A stretch of DNA of 6,481 nucleotides from an uncultured Austwickia sp. (GTDB taxonomy: Bacteria > Actinomycetota > Actinomycetes > Actinomycetales > Dermatophilaceae). The DNA lies in the NCBI GenBank assembly GCA_934678955.1, contig CAKUSI010000217.1, positions 1 through 6,481 on the forward strand. The letters run 5' to 3'. Of the stretch, positions 1-5,685 are shown piece after piece; within the stretch, counting starts at the first letter, position 1, and each line of letters opens with the position of its first letter. The notes beneath the pieces are model-generated. The model was not told the origin of the DNA, searched no databases, and saw nothing but the letters and a program-made list of their open reading frames with translations. The position numbers were made by a program, and so were the translations under genes.

Positions 1-90
1 GACGAGAACCACGACTTCTTCTCAGGATCGGGCTCTTCGTACGTCATCGGCAAGGCTGTTGCTACCGAGGACGAGGATTGGGACTTCTGA
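1..90 (+). CDS. nrdF: Ribonucleotide reductase class Ib, beta (small) subunit NrdF, 3' end only
   Basis: Only the last 29 codons and the TGA stop (88-90) are in the window; the gene starts to the left. NrdF carries the metal-tyrosyl radical cofactor and pairs with NrdE to reduce ribonucleoside diphosphates to deoxyribonucleotides in the cytoplasm. The visible peptide runs from DENHDFFSGSGSSYVIGKAV and ends in TEDEDWDF. That acidic-aromatic tail closely matches the known C-terminal EDDDWDF peptide of mycobacterial NrdF, which docks in the large subunit; the upstream NHDFFSGSGSSY stretch is also what I recall for this family. The C-terminus appears intact, so whatever inserted downstream did not cut the gene. 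It is followed within 40 bases by a strong terminator and is read toward the integrase. The call rests on a short tail, but the tail is distinctive. Confidence 0.85.
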   Translation, partial: DENHDFFSGSGSSYVIGKAVATEDEDWDF

Positions 91-126
91 GTCGTTGATG
101 TAGCCCCAGGCCCGTGAGGGCTGATG

Positions 127-169
127 AGAGGCCCGGAACTGCAGGATTCTGCAGTTCCGGGCCTCTTTT
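127..169 (+). terminator. Intrinsic terminator downstream of nrdF
   Basis: A perfect 18-bp inverted repeat (127-144 with 149-166) encloses a 4-base GATT loop and runs into TTTT (166-169). The stem is GC-rich at its base and contains the CTGCAG palindrome near the loop. This is a strong Rho-independent terminator shape for transcripts coming from nrdF, insulating the integrase region from nrdF readthrough. It could belong to the host or have been brought by the element; the sequence alone does not decide. Confidence 0.9.
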
Positions 170-224
170 CATGCCACCTCCTGATGAACAGAGGAGGACG
201 GAAATGCACATCAGTATCCAGTCG

Positions 225-246
225 GAGTGGCACGGAGGTGGCACGG
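225..246 (+). repeat. Repeat pair 1, tandem AGTGGCACGG-type sites
   Basis: Two near-identical copies stand in tandem: GAGTGGCACGG (225-235) and AGGTGGCACGG (236-246), both containing GTGGCACGG, with an 11-base period. The spacing is about one DNA helical turn, so two bound protein units would lie on the same face. Paired short direct repeats next to an integrase gene are typical of arm-type integrase sites in tyrosine-recombinase elements; that function is inferred. Confidence 0.6.
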
Positions 247-312
247 GCGCACCTGCCAGACCAGAGCGGGGTGGGTTCCCGGACGGAAAGCAGGTTCGAG
301 AGGTCACCGAGG

Positions 313-330
313 CCGTGCCACAACGTGCCA
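313..330 (-). repeat. Repeat pair 2, inverted orientation
   Basis: CCGTGCCAC (313-321) is the exact reverse complement of the GTGGCACGG in pair 1. A second, shorter copy ACGTGCCA (323-330) follows with a 10-base period. The pair therefore has the same unit and helical spacing as pairs 1 and 3 but points the other way. It may be an arm-type integrase site or an excisionase site. Confidence 0.5.
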
Positions 331-395
331 GCGAGGACGTTTCAGGCTCGCTCGGAACCGCAGAATCATGCGGATCTGGGCTGATCCAGGTGCCT

Positions 396-415
396 AGTGG
401 CACGAAGTGGCACGA
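396..415 (+). repeat. Repeat pair 3, perfect 10-bp tandem repeat next to the integrase start
   Basis: AGTGGCACGA occurs twice without a gap (396-405 and 406-415), a perfect tandem repeat of 10 bases that shares GTGGCACG with pairs 1 and 2. It ends 39 bases before the chosen integrase ATG. Protein bound here would sit over the likely leader or promoter region of the integrase, so self-regulation is possible. Confidence 0.65.
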
Positions 416-444
416 CCGTCCGCAACAGTCCGTTTGCGGCCACG

Positions 445-449
445 GGAGG
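445..449 (+). promoter_or_regulatory. Ribosome binding site deciding the integrase start
   Basis: GGAGG at 445-449 leaves 5 bases before the ATG at 455 and only 2 before the ATG at 452. This favours 455 as the start. The upstream in-frame GTG at 407 lies inside repeat pair 3 and has no such site. Confidence 0.7.
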
Positions 450-454
450 GCATG

Positions 455-1765
455 ATGAGCGTCACGGAGCAGAAGAGGCCAACTACAAAGCGTGAGACCT
501 GGGGAAGCCTGCGAAAGCTCCCTTCGGGGCGATGGCAGGCTCGCTATCCGGCGCCTGACGGGGAGATTTACACTGCGCGAACCGACGACGACAAACCGCT
601 GACGTTCCTTACCAAGACGGATGCTCGCACCTGGCTCGCAGGCGCTCACACGAAGATTGCTCGCGGCGACTGGCAGCCTCCGTCCGCAGTGGCTGCACGT
701 CGTCGCGCGGAAGCAGCTGCGGATCAGGCGCGCGCGGTCGGGTTCTCGGAGTACTCGGAGCGTTGGCTTGCAATGATCCGCACGGAGCCGAACCGCAGCG
801 GTAAGAAGCGTGCCGTCGGCACCGTCCGCTCTTACCAGAGCAAAGTCACGGGCTATCTGGTGCCAGAGTTCGAGAACACTCCAATCCGTGACATCGACGA
901 GGCCCGGATTCGCGTCATGACAGAACGCCTCGACAAGATCCCATCGCCGTTGAATCCGAGGTCGAAGTTCAACGGCGTCACGCGTCCGGTCTTGATCGTA
1001 TTGATGATGATCTTGCGACAGGCGGCACGGGACGGCATCACTCCTGCGGCTCCGAACGTCTCGATTCCACGTCAAGAGCCGGTGCGACACGATGCCGACC
1101 ACGATGCCAGCGAGGACGTGATCGCACCCGAACAGGTTGAAGCTTTGTATGCGGCGGCACCCCCTGAGTGGTCGATCATGGTGCTGCTGGCCGCGTGGTG
1201 CCAGTTGCGGCGAGGCGAGTGCCTCGGACTCCAACGCCGAGACGTTGAATGGTACCCAGACGGGAGCGCCACGCTGCACGTACGTCGACAGCTGAACGCG
1301 AACACCGGGGACTACACAGATCTGAAGAGCGACGCAGGCAAGCGATCGCTCAGCGTCCCAGATCTGATGGTTGATCGCCTGCGCGAGCACCTTCTGTCGC
1401 GCGTCGCGCCGGAGGCCAAAGCGCCCTTGGTGCCGGCAAGCCCTCGCGGAAGCATGCCCCTTTCCAACACTCGCTGGGGGTTCATCTGGGGTGACGTCCG
1501 TGACAACGTCGCTGGGCTGCCCCCAAGGTTTCGCTTCCACGATCTGCGCCACACCGGTCTGACGCTGTTCGCTCAAGAGGGTGCCACGTTGGCTGAGCTG
1601 ATGCGTCGGGGCGGGCACTCGGATATGAGGATCGTGTTGCGATACCAGCACGCCACGATGACGAGAGATCGAGAACTCGCCTGTCGAATGAGTCGCCGTG
1701 TCGAGGCTGCCATCACCTCCGCACTGCCTGAGAACGGTAGTAGCGGTGCGGCCCGGGATTCGTGA
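455..1765 (+). CDS. int: Tyrosine recombinase (phage/ICE-type integrase)
   Basis: This 436-residue protein is a site-specific recombinase that would integrate and excise the element through a covalent 3'-phosphotyrosine intermediate. It has the three parts usual for phage and ICE integrases. Residues about 15-72 form an AP2-like arm-binding region (TWGSLRKLPSGRWQARY). Residues about 97-190 are the helical core-binding region. Residues about 225-416 are the catalytic domain. All catalytic positions are visible: R252 in LRRGE, K291 in LKSDAGKR, H362 and R365 in HDLRHT, H388 in GGHSD, and the nucleophile Y397 in LRYQHAT. The start is taken at 455 because of the GGAGG before it; ATG 452 and GTG 407 are in-frame alternatives. 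The repeat array lies directly upstream and an excisionase-like gene follows 52 bases downstream, probably in the same transcript. The gene is intact. Its target site is not known from the protein. Confidence 0.95.
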   Translation: MSVTEQKRPTTKRETWGSLRKLPSGRWQARYPAPDGEIYTARTDDDKPLTFLTKTDARTWLAGAHTKIARGDWQPPSAVAARRRAEAAADQARAVGFSEYSERWLAMIRTEPNRSGKKRAVGTVRSYQSKVTGYLVPEFENTPIRDIDEARIRVMTERLDKIPSPLNPRSKFNGVTRPVLIVLMMILRQAARDGITPAAPNVSIPRQEPVRHDADHDASEDVIAPEQVEALYAAAPPEWSIMVLLAAWCQLRRGECLGLQRRDVEWYPDGSATLHVRRQLNANTGDYTDLKSDAGKRSLSVPDLMVDRLREHLLSRVAPEAKAPLVPASPRGSMPLSNTRWGFIWGDVRDNVAGLPPRFRFHDLRHTGLTLFAQEGATLAELMRRGGHSDMRIVLRYQHATMTRDRELACRMSRRVEAAITSALPENGSSGAARDS

Positions 1766-1817
1766 AGGGCACCTATGGGATGAACCCATGTGACGACAGA
1801 GAAGGAGAGGTGTTGAC

Positions 1818-2024
1818 ATGGTTCGTCAATCTCGAACAAAAGTGCCCGTCGAGAACCTGGTCCCGTTGGCAGAGGCCGCGGTGAGATTCGGGGTGTCCGT
1901 GAAGACGCTACGCCGGCGGATCTCGGACGGCACGGTTACTGGGTACCGTGTGGGACGCCTGATCCGAGTCGACATGAAGGAGCTGGAAGAACGATTGCTG
2001 GTCGAGATTCCATCGACGCGATAG
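1818..2024 (+). CDS. xis: Small helix-turn-helix protein, probable excisionase (recombination directionality factor)
   Basis: This is a 68-residue basic protein with a winged-helix, MerR-like DNA-binding fold of the excisionase/HTH_17 type. The stretch LVPLAEAAVRFGVSVKTLRR (residues 14-33) fits helix, turn and recognition helix. The following ISDGTVTGYRVGRLIRVDMKELEE (given here as residues 35-58) fits the wing and last helix. Such proteins bind and bend DNA at attachment sites so that the integrase excises rather than integrates; some act as regulators instead. An AAGGAG (1802-1807) precedes the ATG by 10 bases, with a second purine run reaching 1810. It follows int by 52 bases on the same strand and is closed by the terminator at 2031-2067, consistent with an int-xis unit. 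Xis is favoured over a plain regulator because of size and position. Confidence 0.75.
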   Translation: MVRQSRTKVPVENLVPLAEAAVRFGVSVKTLRRRISDGTVTGYRVGRLIRVDMKELEERLLVEIPSTR

Positions 2025-2030
2025 AAGTGA

Positions 2031-2067
2031 AAAGGGAGGAACGGTCCTGGCGGACGTTCCTCCCTTT
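2031..2067. terminator. Bidirectional terminator between convergent blocks
   Basis: AAAGGGAGGAACG (2031-2043) pairs perfectly with CGTTCCTCCCTTT (2055-2067) around an 11-base loop. On the plus strand the stem ends in TTT just after the xis-like gene. On the minus strand it ends in TTTT (complement of 2030-2033) after the DUF4913-type gene. The placement, 6 bases past one stop and about 40 past the other, suits termination of both convergent transcripts. Confidence 0.85.
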
Positions 2068-2106
2068 CGTGTTGGCCGGGAGTCCAACCACGGGTGCCGG
2101 CCGGGA

Positions 2107-2700
2107 TCATTGAGACTTCGAACCCTTTGCGGCCGCGACCGCGGCGGCGATCGTTTCCTCTTCGATCTGGGCGCGACGGGCGGCGTCGGCAGAGACGAAC
2201 GTGATGAAGTCAGCGTCCCGATCCGGGATTACCTCATCCTCAATCGGTGCCTGCGCAACCTCACCAGGCCAGGTGGTCTGCCGAGTTGGCCGGTCGCGAT
2301 CCAGGCGGGTGCCGCAGGTGGCCACCCATTCGCGGAGCCGTTCGCGGGCGAGCGCGAAATCGGTGTGCCACGCGATCGGCCCCGACCCGTCCTGTTCGGG
2401 GTCGTAGCTGCACAGCCAATGCGTGTGCAGCGCAGAGAGCTCCCAGACGAGTTCGGGATGCCGATGCCAGAACGGCGGCACTACCGACGCGGGCAGCCCA
2501 TAGGTCTCGCGGAGCTGGTTCACCCACTGGTTCAGATCGAGCCATTCTTGTTCGGCTTCGTGCGAGCGCAGGAGATGCCAGTTGATCGGCTTCGGGGTGA
2601 TCGGCAGAGAGACAGTGCTGAGCGGGTCAGTGCCGTCGTCCTCCTCCTCGAGTTCTTCGGGGTCGAAGCCTTCCTCGTCGGCGGGCGCGTCGATGTTCAT
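2107..2700 (-). CDS. DUF4913-type protein, last gene of the transfer operon
   Basis: This 197-residue cytoplasmic protein has no known biochemical function. After an acidic, disordered-looking N-terminus (EELEEEDD, residues 15-22) comes a Trp/His-rich domain at about 39-145. It includes INWHLL, WLDLNQWVNQL, PPFWHRHPELVWELSALHTHW (residues 75-95) and AWHTDF, and I recognise these as resembling DUF4913 proteins common on actinobacterial plasmids and integrative elements. The tail is Ala/Lys-rich and charged (ITFVSADAARRAQIEEETI). I start it at the ATG ending at 2700, which has AAGGGG (complement of 2709-2714) 8 bases upstream. A GTG ending at 2724 is in frame, adds 8 residues and overlaps the ssb stop by 4 bases, so it is a real alternative. 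The family name is from memory and has not been searched. Co-transcription with ssb suggests a role in DNA transfer or element maintenance, which is inference. Confidence 0.75.
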   Translation of the reverse strand: MNIDAPADEEGFDPEELEEEDDGTDPLSTVSLPITPKPINWHLLRSHEAEQEWLDLNQWVNQLRETYGLPASVVPPFWHRHPELVWELSALHTHWLCSYDPEQDGSGPIAWHTDFALARERLREWVATCGTRLDRDRPTRQTTWPGEVAQAPIEDEVIPDRDADFITFVSADAARRAQIEEETIAAAVAAAKGSKSQ

Positions 2701-2708
2701 GGCGGGGT

Positions 2709-2714
2709 CCCCTT
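2709..2714 (-). promoter_or_regulatory. Ribosome binding site supporting the start at 2700
   Basis: AAGGGG on the minus strand, 8 bases before the ATG at 2698-2700. No comparable purine run precedes the GTG at 2722-2724, so the internal ATG is preferred for the DUF4913-type gene. Confidence 0.5.
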
Positions 2715-2720
2715 CCCGGT

Positions 2721-3164
2721 TCACATGGCCCTGGCGAACACCGGCGACGTGCTCCGCTCAGTGCCTCGGGCAGCGGTGCTGGTGCGTTCGACGGTTCGGC
2801 TGGCGCGCTGGCTGCGATCCATCGTGAAGGTGGTGCGGGCGGCGTCGGGGGCGATCTTCGAGACGATGAACTGCTCGATCTCGGTCGGCACACCGTCTCG
2901 CTCGATGGTTCGGCGATTCACGCGCCCCTCGGCGACGAAGTTGTCGTGCTTCTGCAGCGTCGACAGTGCGCGCACGGCGCTCTCCCCGAACGCGACGAGG
3001 TCATGGAACGAGGGTTCGAGCTCCGTGAATGTGCCGTCCTCCTCACGCCGGTAGCGGGGCTTGCCCACGCGGGCGAACATGCGCGGCACCCCGCTCTTCG
3101 TGGACGAGGGATGCGGGGTGGTTGCGATGAACCCTGACAACGAGGTCTTGGTCGGGATCGACAC
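2721..3164 (-). CDS. ssb: Single-stranded DNA-binding protein (SSB-like, OB fold)
   Basis: This 147-residue protein should coat single-stranded DNA, here probably strands made or received during transfer. The OB-fold pattern runs from about residue 8 to 115: SGFIATTPHPSSTKSGVPRM, a basic turn GKPRYRREEDG (35-44), FHDLVAFGESAVRALSTLQK with KHDNFVAEGRV (53-82), and a last strand near QFIVSKIAPDA (98-108). These match the usual SSB order of strands and the helix after LVAFG. The C-terminal tail is basic and Ser/Thr/Arg-rich and ends PVFARAM, lacking the acidic tip (such as DDDIPF) that chromosomal SSBs use to recruit partners. The GTG start ending at 3164 has AGGAGG (complement of 3172-3177) 7 bases upstream. 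It lies 39 bases after the coupling protein stop and abuts the DUF4913-type gene. SSB identity is likely, and the missing tip marks it as an element-borne variant. Confidence 0.8.
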   Translation of the reverse strand: MSIPTKTSLSGFIATTPHPSSTKSGVPRMFARVGKPRYRREEDGTFTELEPSFHDLVAFGESAVRALSTLQKHDNFVAEGRVNRRTIERDGVPTEIEQFIVSKIAPDAARTTFTMDRSQRASRTVERTSTAARGTERSTSPVFARAM

Positions 3165-3171
3165 GATTTCG

Positions 3172-3177
3172 CCTCCT
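3172..3177 (-). promoter_or_regulatory. Strong ribosome binding site for ssb
   Basis: A full AGGAGG on the minus strand, 7 bases before the GTG start at 3162-3164. It fixes the start of the SSB-like gene, which otherwise would be uncertain because the initiator is not ATG. Confidence 0.75.
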
Positions 3178-3203
3178 GCTTCACGGCCGCGCCCATCACG
3201 GCT

Positions 3204-5036
3204 CTACGAAACAGGTGCACCTTCTCTGCCTGACGGATCGTCCGCGCCCGGCTGGGTGTTGGCCTGCCGGTAATGGAGTTTTGCTTCGACCGCGCGGCGG
3301 TCGGCTACGAGTTGTTTCCCGTCGGCGCGCTGGTTCCAGGAGCGCAGGCGTGCCACGATCGGCGGTGCCGCGCGCAGCAGCACGAGGCCGGTGCCGAACG
3401 GGAGTCGGCGGATCGCGTCGGGCGGCATGATCGGTACGCGGCGGATCGAGCGTTGCGCGGAGCGGGTGCCGTGGTCGCCGACGGTGGTGGAGTCGGTGAT
3501 CTCATCGCGTTCCCCAATCAGGGTTGAGAGGTCTTGGAGGTCGCGGCTGTTGGAGGCGCCGCCGAGGACGATCTTCACGATCGCGGCATCCCAGATCGCG
3601 GAGGCCGCGTGCTCCGACCACTGCTCCCGCGCCTGCGCAAGCGACTGCAAGACCGGCATGGTCGTGATCCCTGTGCCGCCGCCTTCGGCCATGAGCGTCG
3701 GCAACGACGGCAACGGGCTGAGGTTCGCGACCTCGTCCAAGCAGAGCAGCAGGGGCGGATCGAGTCGTGCGCCTGCGGAGCGTGCGGCGAGGCGGCGGGC
3801 TGCCTCGACTACGTCTTCGATGAGCGCTGCGACCAGCGGGGCGCTGTTGTTCGCCCCGGCCGCGGTCGCCAGCAGGTACAGGGTGCCCTTCTTCGCGAGG
3901 AAGTCTTCGGGGTTGAATACCTCGTCGGGGCCGGGGGTGACGGCATCGAGCACGCGGGGGTCGGCGAGGGCGGCGAGGGCGAGGGAGACGCCCTGCCAGA
4001 TCGAATCCCTGGTACGCGGGTCCGCGTCGATCATCGCCTGCAACGCCTCCGCCCACCCGCCCGCGGCTTGCGGGTGGGTGGCGAGGATCGATACGGCGTC
4101 GCCGGCGGCTGCGGGGTCGAGCGTCCACCGGAACAGGTCGGCGGGCTGCCGCTGGTCGAGGGCGGCGGCGTGGAGCAGACATTGGAGCGCAACACGGGTT
4201 TTCGCTTCCCAGAAGTCTCCGCCCTCGACCCCGCCTTTCCCGAGCCCGGTGGCGGAGGCGAGCCCTGCGGCGCGAATCATCGCGGTGAGGGGATCGGTGC
4301 AGCCTCTGACGGGCGACCAGCGGAGCCCGGCGGGGATGCCGTCGGCGAGGTGCTGCGGATCGAACACCGCCACCGGCCCCACCTTATCCCTGGCCCGGAT
4401 CGTGGCGGTCACGTTGTCCGGACGAGTGGACGTGGTGACGACCGCGCCGGGGGCGGTGAGGATCGAGTTGATGACGATGTGCACGCCCTTCCCGGAGCGG
4501 GGCGGCCCGATCAGCAGGATCGAGTCTTCGACCGACGCCCACACCTCGACCCCGCGCGACACCCCGAGCCGGTACCCGACCTCTGAAGGCTCAGGGTTCT
4601 CGAGCGACGGGCGCAGGTTCCCCGCCCGAGCCAGGAGCGCGCGCGGAGATCCCGCTTTCGCGACTTCGGCGCGGGTGGCGATCCCGGCGATCCGGTACGG
4701 GTCCATCGCCTGCCGGCGGCCGTGCTGCCGGATCGCCGTCCACCCCCGCCAGGCCGCAGCCCCGGCGGTGAAGATCATGGTGCCGGCGATGACCCAGTAC
4801 ACGACCGGGTTCAGGCCCGGCGCGCCGAGTGCGGCGCCAGGGGCGCCGGGGTGCAGGAGCACCCCGGCCCCGGCGCCGAACCCGGTATCGGGTTGCGGGG
4901 TGCCGGTGAGGAACGCGGTGACACTGCCCGCAGCCCGGAGGATCACCGCGATGACGGCGAGGGTGGCGAGCCCTACGAGGGCGGCGTTGGTGAGTTCGTC
5001 GCCGAGGCTCCCCGTCGGGCGGATCGGGGAGGTCAC
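3204..5036 (-). CDS. VirD4/TraG-family type IV coupling ATPase
   Basis: This 610-residue membrane ATPase belongs to the type IV coupling proteins, which hand the relaxase-bound DNA strand to the mating channel. Two hydrophobic segments at about 18-38 (ALVGLATLAVIAVILRAAGSV) and 77-96 (PVVYWVIAGTMIFTAGAAAW) anchor the N-terminus, separated by a Gly/Ala/Pro-rich loop. The cytoplasmic part has a Walker A motif GPPRSGKG at 177-184 and a Walker B LLLCLDEVANL at 429-439 (D433, E434). A conserved TraG/TraD-like stretch follows: LPTLMAEGGGTGITTMPVLQ. The length is in the family's range. The GTG start at 5034-5036 overlaps the preceding stop by 4 bases with only a weak ribosome site, so translation is probably coupled to the upstream gene. 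DNA translocases such as FtsK/TraB are less likely given the two-helix anchor and the post-Walker B motif. No relaxase or VirB4 is seen in this window. Confidence 0.9.
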   Translation of the reverse strand: MTSPIRPTGSLGDELTNAALVGLATLAVIAVILRAAGSVTAFLTGTPQPDTGFGAGAGVLLHPGAPGAALGAPGLNPVVYWVIAGTMIFTAGAAAWRGWTAIRQHGRRQAMDPYRIAGIATRAEVAKAGSPRALLARAGNLRPSLENPEPSEVGYRLGVSRGVEVWASVEDSILLIGPPRSGKGVHIVINSILTAPGAVVTTSTRPDNVTATIRARDKVGPVAVFDPQHLADGIPAGLRWSPVRGCTDPLTAMIRAAGLASATGLGKGGVEGGDFWEAKTRVALQCLLHAAALDQRQPADLFRWTLDPAAAGDAVSILATHPQAAGGWAEALQAMIDADPRTRDSIWQGVSLALAALADPRVLDAVTPGPDEVFNPEDFLAKKGTLYLLATAAGANNSAPLVAALIEDVVEAARRLAARSAGARLDPPLLLCLDEVANLSPLPSLPTLMAEGGGTGITTMPVLQSLAQAREQWSEHAASAIWDAAIVKIVLGGASNSRDLQDLSTLIGERDEITDSTTVGDHGTRSAQRSIRRVPIMPPDAIRRLPFGTGLVLLRAAPPIVARLRSWNQRADGKQLVADRRAVEAKLHYRQANTQPGADDPSGREGAPVS

Positions 5037-5566
5037 TGCGGTGCCCCGATGCAGACGGTGGCAGAGATCCGGCCGAGGAGAATCACTTCATTGGTGGGCG
5101 CGTGGTCGAGGTAGCGGGAATCGATCAGGGCGCGGGCGATGCCGTCGGGCCCTGTCTCGGTGTGCGCGATGACGATCGCGACCGCGACATCCTCGCCCGG
5201 CACCATCCCCGACCCCGCGAACTGCACCAGACGCGGCACCACCGGCACCGGCACCGCGGCCACGGGCGGAACCTGTTGCACCGGCTGCGCCTCTGGTTGT
5301 GGGGTGCGGCGCGGGCGCGGGGTGTAGAAGTCGGTCATCGTGCGGCCGTCGGTTTCGATGACGTCGACGCGGATCGTGCAGTCGGTCTGCTCGCGGATCG
5401 CGTCCACGATCGCCGGGAACGATCCCCGCCGCCACGGCGGGGAGAACTCCGGCGGCAGAAACGGCGCCCCGTCGACCGTGACGGCCAGGGTGCCGTCCTC
5501 GGCGACGACGATGCGCACCATCACCACGGACGGATCAGCAGGGTTCGAGCGATCACGCTTCGACAT
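5033..5566 (-). CDS. Unrecognised 177-aa two-part protein coupled to the coupling ATPase
   Basis: I do not recognise this family. The protein has an N-terminal alpha/beta-looking part (about 13-80; VVMVRIVVAEDGTLAVTVDG, then RGSFPAIVDAIREQTDCTIR). A Pro/Val/Gln-rich linker at about 82-111 (RPRRTPQPEAQPVQQVPPVA) follows, then a second compact part (112-177) with GEDVAVAIVIAHTETGPDGI, IDSRYLDHA and VILLGRISATV. There is no signal peptide or membrane segment, so it is probably cytoplasmic. The ATG start ending at 5566 has AAGGAG (complement of 5574-5579) 7 bases upstream. Its stop overlaps the GTG of the coupling ATPase by 4 bases (GTGA), so the two are likely made together, and an adaptor or accessory role at the coupling protein is a reasonable guess. 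The upstream dprA-like gene ends 119 bases before. It is a real gene by its start site and context, but its function is unknown. Confidence 0.75.
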   Translation of the reverse strand: MSKRDRSNPADPSVVMVRIVVAEDGTLAVTVDGAPFLPPEFSPPWRRGSFPAIVDAIREQTDCTIRVDVIETDGRTMTDFYTPRPRRTPQPEAQPVQQVPPVAAVPVPVVPRLVQFAGSGMVPGEDVAVAIVIAHTETGPDGIARALIDSRYLDHAPTNEVILLGRISATVCIGAPQ

Positions 5567-5685
5567 ACAGGGTCTCCTTCATAAGACGGGCAGGCAGAGA
5601 TCGGCCCGAGGCAAGGGGTGCCATCGGGCCGGAAGACACACACCCAGGACGGCGCGACGTGGATGGCAGTGATGAGCGCCGGGGT
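5567..5685 (-). other. 119-bp spacer between dprA and the 177-aa gene
   Basis: No gene is supported here. An 8-bp inverted repeat, CGGCCCGA (5602-5609) with TCGGGCCG (5624-5631), could fold with a 14-base loop but has no T run, so it is not called a terminator. The spacer is the longest break inside the minus-strand block and could hold a promoter or a processing site; no clear -35/-10 pair was seen. Confidence 0.4.
5574..5579 (-). promoter_or_regulatory. Ribosome binding site for the 177-aa gene
   Basis: AAGGAG on the minus strand, 7 bases before the ATG at 5564-5566. It supports this start and indicates independent translation from the dprA-like gene, whose stop is 119 bases upstream. Confidence 0.7.

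Larger units (their letters stand above)
91..454. other. Gene-free region between nrdF and the integrase: terminator, repeat array, probable element end
   Basis: This 364-base stretch has no convincing gene. Open frames across it run through the terminator stem and lack a family-like sequence. It contains the nrdF terminator, then three pairs of GTGGCACG-type repeats, and finally the integrase ribosome binding site. If the integrase sits at the edge of its element, the attachment core should lie left of the repeats, between about 91 and 225. I could not identify the core itself, because that needs the other end of the element or an empty site. A small inverted repeat (GGATC 372-376 with GATCC 383-387) lies between the second and third repeat pairs. 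No convincing -35/-10 promoter was found by eye. Confidence 0.6.

Noticed and set aside
114..455. Short plus-strand frames between nrdF and int
   Set aside because: They read through the terminator stem and the repeat array, lack a convincing ribosome site and have no recognisable sequence.
1775..1789. ATGGG/CCCAT inverted repeat between int and the xis-like gene
   Set aside because: Only 5 bp with no T run: too weak for a terminator and not enough for an operator call.
62..1819. 585-codon open frame on the minus strand opposite the integrase
   Set aside because: It lies antisense to a clear integrase with all catalytic residues and runs through the nrdF terminator stem. Its product resembles no family. 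Long antisense frames are common in GC-rich genes.
2110..3054. 314-codon plus-strand frame opposite the DUF4913-type and ssb genes
   Set aside because: It is antisense to two genes with good ribosome sites and family-like sequence, and its product is low-complexity.
4052..4078. 9-bp inverted repeat inside the coupling ATPase gene
   Set aside because: It is in coding sequence with a 9-base loop and no T run, best explained by GC-rich codon choice.
3391..5172. 593-codon plus-strand frame and a second 350-codon frame opposite the coupling ATPase
   Set aside because: The minus strand carries Walker A and B motifs and membrane helices. The plus-strand products are Arg/Ser/Ala-rich shadow translations.
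5423..5443. 9-bp perfect hairpin with a 3-base loop inside the 177-aa gene
   Set aside because: It lies in coding sequence for a Pro/Arg-rich stretch and has no T run. Such hairpins are expected in very GC-rich codons.
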